A DNA stretch of 64,000 nucleotides, taken from contig NZ_MVIM01000002.1 in assembly GCF_002086795.1 (NCBI RefSeq), forward strand, positions 62,001 through 126,000, in the 5' to 3' direction. Origin of the DNA: Mycolicibacterium tusciae (lineage in GTDB: Bacteria > Actinomycetota > Actinomycetes > Mycobacteriales > Mycobacteriaceae). How positions within the stretch are numbered: position 1 is the first letter of the stretch; each line of letters starts with the position of its first letter. Shown piece after piece: positions 63,190 to 64,000 of this stretch. Under the pieces are notes generated by a model, which worked only from the letters and a program-made list of their open reading frames with translations, ran no database searches and had not been told where the DNA came from. Position numbers and translations under genes: made by a program.

Positions 63190-64000
63190 TCCGGCCAGGG
63201 GGTGGAATGTCTACCGTGGCGGGGCGTGTCATCGCGATCCTGCCGGGCATGCCTGCCATTGGACTCGAACCAGAACGTCCGCGGCTCCGGTTCTTCGTCG
63301 CGCGCCCGGTGTCGCGACGGTTCGCGCTCGTTGAGGCGACGCGCATGGCGGCCGGCCGGGTCGGCGAGCGGCGGCCGCGGCACCGGCTGGACGTGCTTTT
63401 CATCGTCGACGTGGAAACCGTTGTGTGCGAATCCGACCGGCTCGACCTTCGGCGGGGGCGTATCCGCGCCGCGCAAGAAGTCCAGGATGTCCTGCGCTGC
63501 CGGCGGCATGTCCTCGACCCCGGCGGGGTATTCGTCGGTCACGTGGCGCCAGGACTCGACGGGCTCGTCGTGCCAGAGGTCCGCGGGCGCATGCAGTACG
63601 TGCTGCGGGCGGGAAGCCATCGGCTCGGTGGCCGGTTCGGGATCGGACTCGGCGGTAGGCCGACGTGTCCTGACCGGTTCCACGTCATCCCACGACACCG
63701 TGTACTCGACGTAGTCGTCGTGGTCGACGGCGAACCCCTGGTCGTCGCTCCATCCCGGGGCGTCGCCGATGTCGCGGTCGGCAGGCGGATCGTCGAACTC
63801 CACCGACCGCGGACTACCGAACCCTAGGAAGAACAGCGCCGCGCCCACCCCGAACAACGCGAAGAACGCCGGCAACAACAGCGTCTGCGACATCGCGGCC
63901 GCGAACGGTTCCTGAAGGAATGCCGGCAACAGGTTCACGCTGTCGCCCGCGGGCGACTCCGCGCCCGTCACTCCCACCTCGTCGCTGATCCGCCACGCCA
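63186..64000 (-). CDS. C-terminal part of a probable MFS drug transporter with long acidic tail (5' end beyond window)
   Basis: The frame is open to the window edge, and residues before the first GTG (63977) read AWRISDE, so the gene continues outside. A single TM segment (LLLPAFFALFGVGAALFFLGF) follows the loop GDSVNLLPAFLQEPFAAAM, like the last helix of a 14-TM DHA2-family pump. About 210 polar residues follow, rich in Asp, Glu, Arg, His and Pro, with no recognised domain. By order, divergent partner Rv1250 is expected next to Rv1251c, which supports this reading. The alternative is a stand-alone one-TM protein. Confidence 0.6.
   Translation of the reverse strand, partial: AWRISDEVGVTGAESPAGDSVNLLPAFLQEPFAAAMSQTLLLPAFFALFGVGAALFFLGFGSPRSVEFDDPPADRDIGDAPGWSDDQGFAVDHDDYVEYTVSWDDVEPVRTRRPTAESDPEPATEPMASRPQHVLHAPADLWHDEPVESWRHVTDEYPAGVEDMPPAAQDILDFLRGADTPPPKVEPVGFAHNGFHVDDEKHVQPVPRPPLADPAGRHARRLNEREPSRHRARDEEPEPRTFWFESNGRHARQDRDDTPRHGRHSTPWPD

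Noticed and set aside
63258-63290. tRNA T-arm-like text (GTTCTGGTTCGAGTCC on the minus strand)
   Set aside because: No acceptor, D or anticodon arms pair around it, and it lies inside the clean coding frame of the membrane protein tail.

Overview
The window is high-GC actinobacterial DNA and almost certainly comes from a Mycobacterium/Mycolicibacterium chromosome. No sequence search was run. Orthology with M. tuberculosis is inferred from recalled gene families, lengths and order. In inverted orientation the conserved backbone follows the M. tuberculosis Rv1282c to Rv1250 segment: oppC-oppD-oppA, a GMC oxidoreductase, an SbcC/SbcD-like pair, a SixA phosphatase, lprC-lprB, a two-gene ABC exporter, the Rv1264-type adenylate cyclase, amiB2, a HIT protein, a deazaflavin nitroreductase-family protein, udgB, tap, an FAD oxidase, cyp130 with its TetR gene, an acyltransferase, deaD, lprE, a nuclease-helicase fusion, and the tail of an MFS pump. 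Genes are tightly packed, with many ATGA, GTGA or TGATG overlaps.

Layout. 1-4.4 kb: end of an oligopeptide importer operon. 4.4-11.5 kb: a hydrolase, a small membrane protein, a GMC flavoenzyme and a putative DNA-repair ATPase/nuclease pair. 11.6-17 kb: an organic-acid symporter, then a coupled operon of a membrane protein, a PepSY protein, a PCuAC copper chaperone and a Tat-exported Dyp peroxidase, which looks like envelope copper/haem handling. 17-22.5 kb: SixA, the lprB/lprC lipoproteins and a heterodimeric ABC exporter with one degenerate ATP site. 22.5-30.3 kb: a molybdopterin oxidoreductase, an unassigned regulator-like protein with octamer repeats at its start, an AIM24 protein, dtd, and a copper operon (copZ, a duplicated HVHP-motif secreted protein, copA) behind a RicR/CsoR-type operator.

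30-38 kb: an SDR protein, a secreted protein, the cyclase, a deoxyinosine-type DNA glycosylase and an amidase. These are followed by an AT-rich 480-bp promoter region and two secreted Asn/Gly-rich proteins, closed by a strong hairpin terminator. The first of these proteins has six repeats of about 60 residues, looks like a beta-solenoid, and shares a motif with the second; this pair is the least explained item in the window. 37.8-47.7 kb: HIT, deazaflavin and luciferase-like proteins, udgB, the tap efflux pump, a large LuxR-type ATPase regulator, and a lactate permease with a GlcD-type FAD dehydrogenase. 47.8-64 kb: cyp130-tetR, two small secreted proteins (one hemophore-like), an arylsulfatase, a siderophore-interacting reductase with an IdeR box abutting its start codon, acyltransferase-deaD, lprE, a DUF559 protein, the 1139-residue Fe-S nuclease/DEDD/helicase fusion, a second GlcD-type oxidase, and the C-terminal part of a probable MFS pump running off the window.

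Metal handling is a recurring theme: there are copper modules at 13-17 kb and 27-30 kb, and iron/haem genes at 50-54 kb with their own candidate operators. No rRNA, tRNA, CRISPR array, insertion sequence or prophage was seen.
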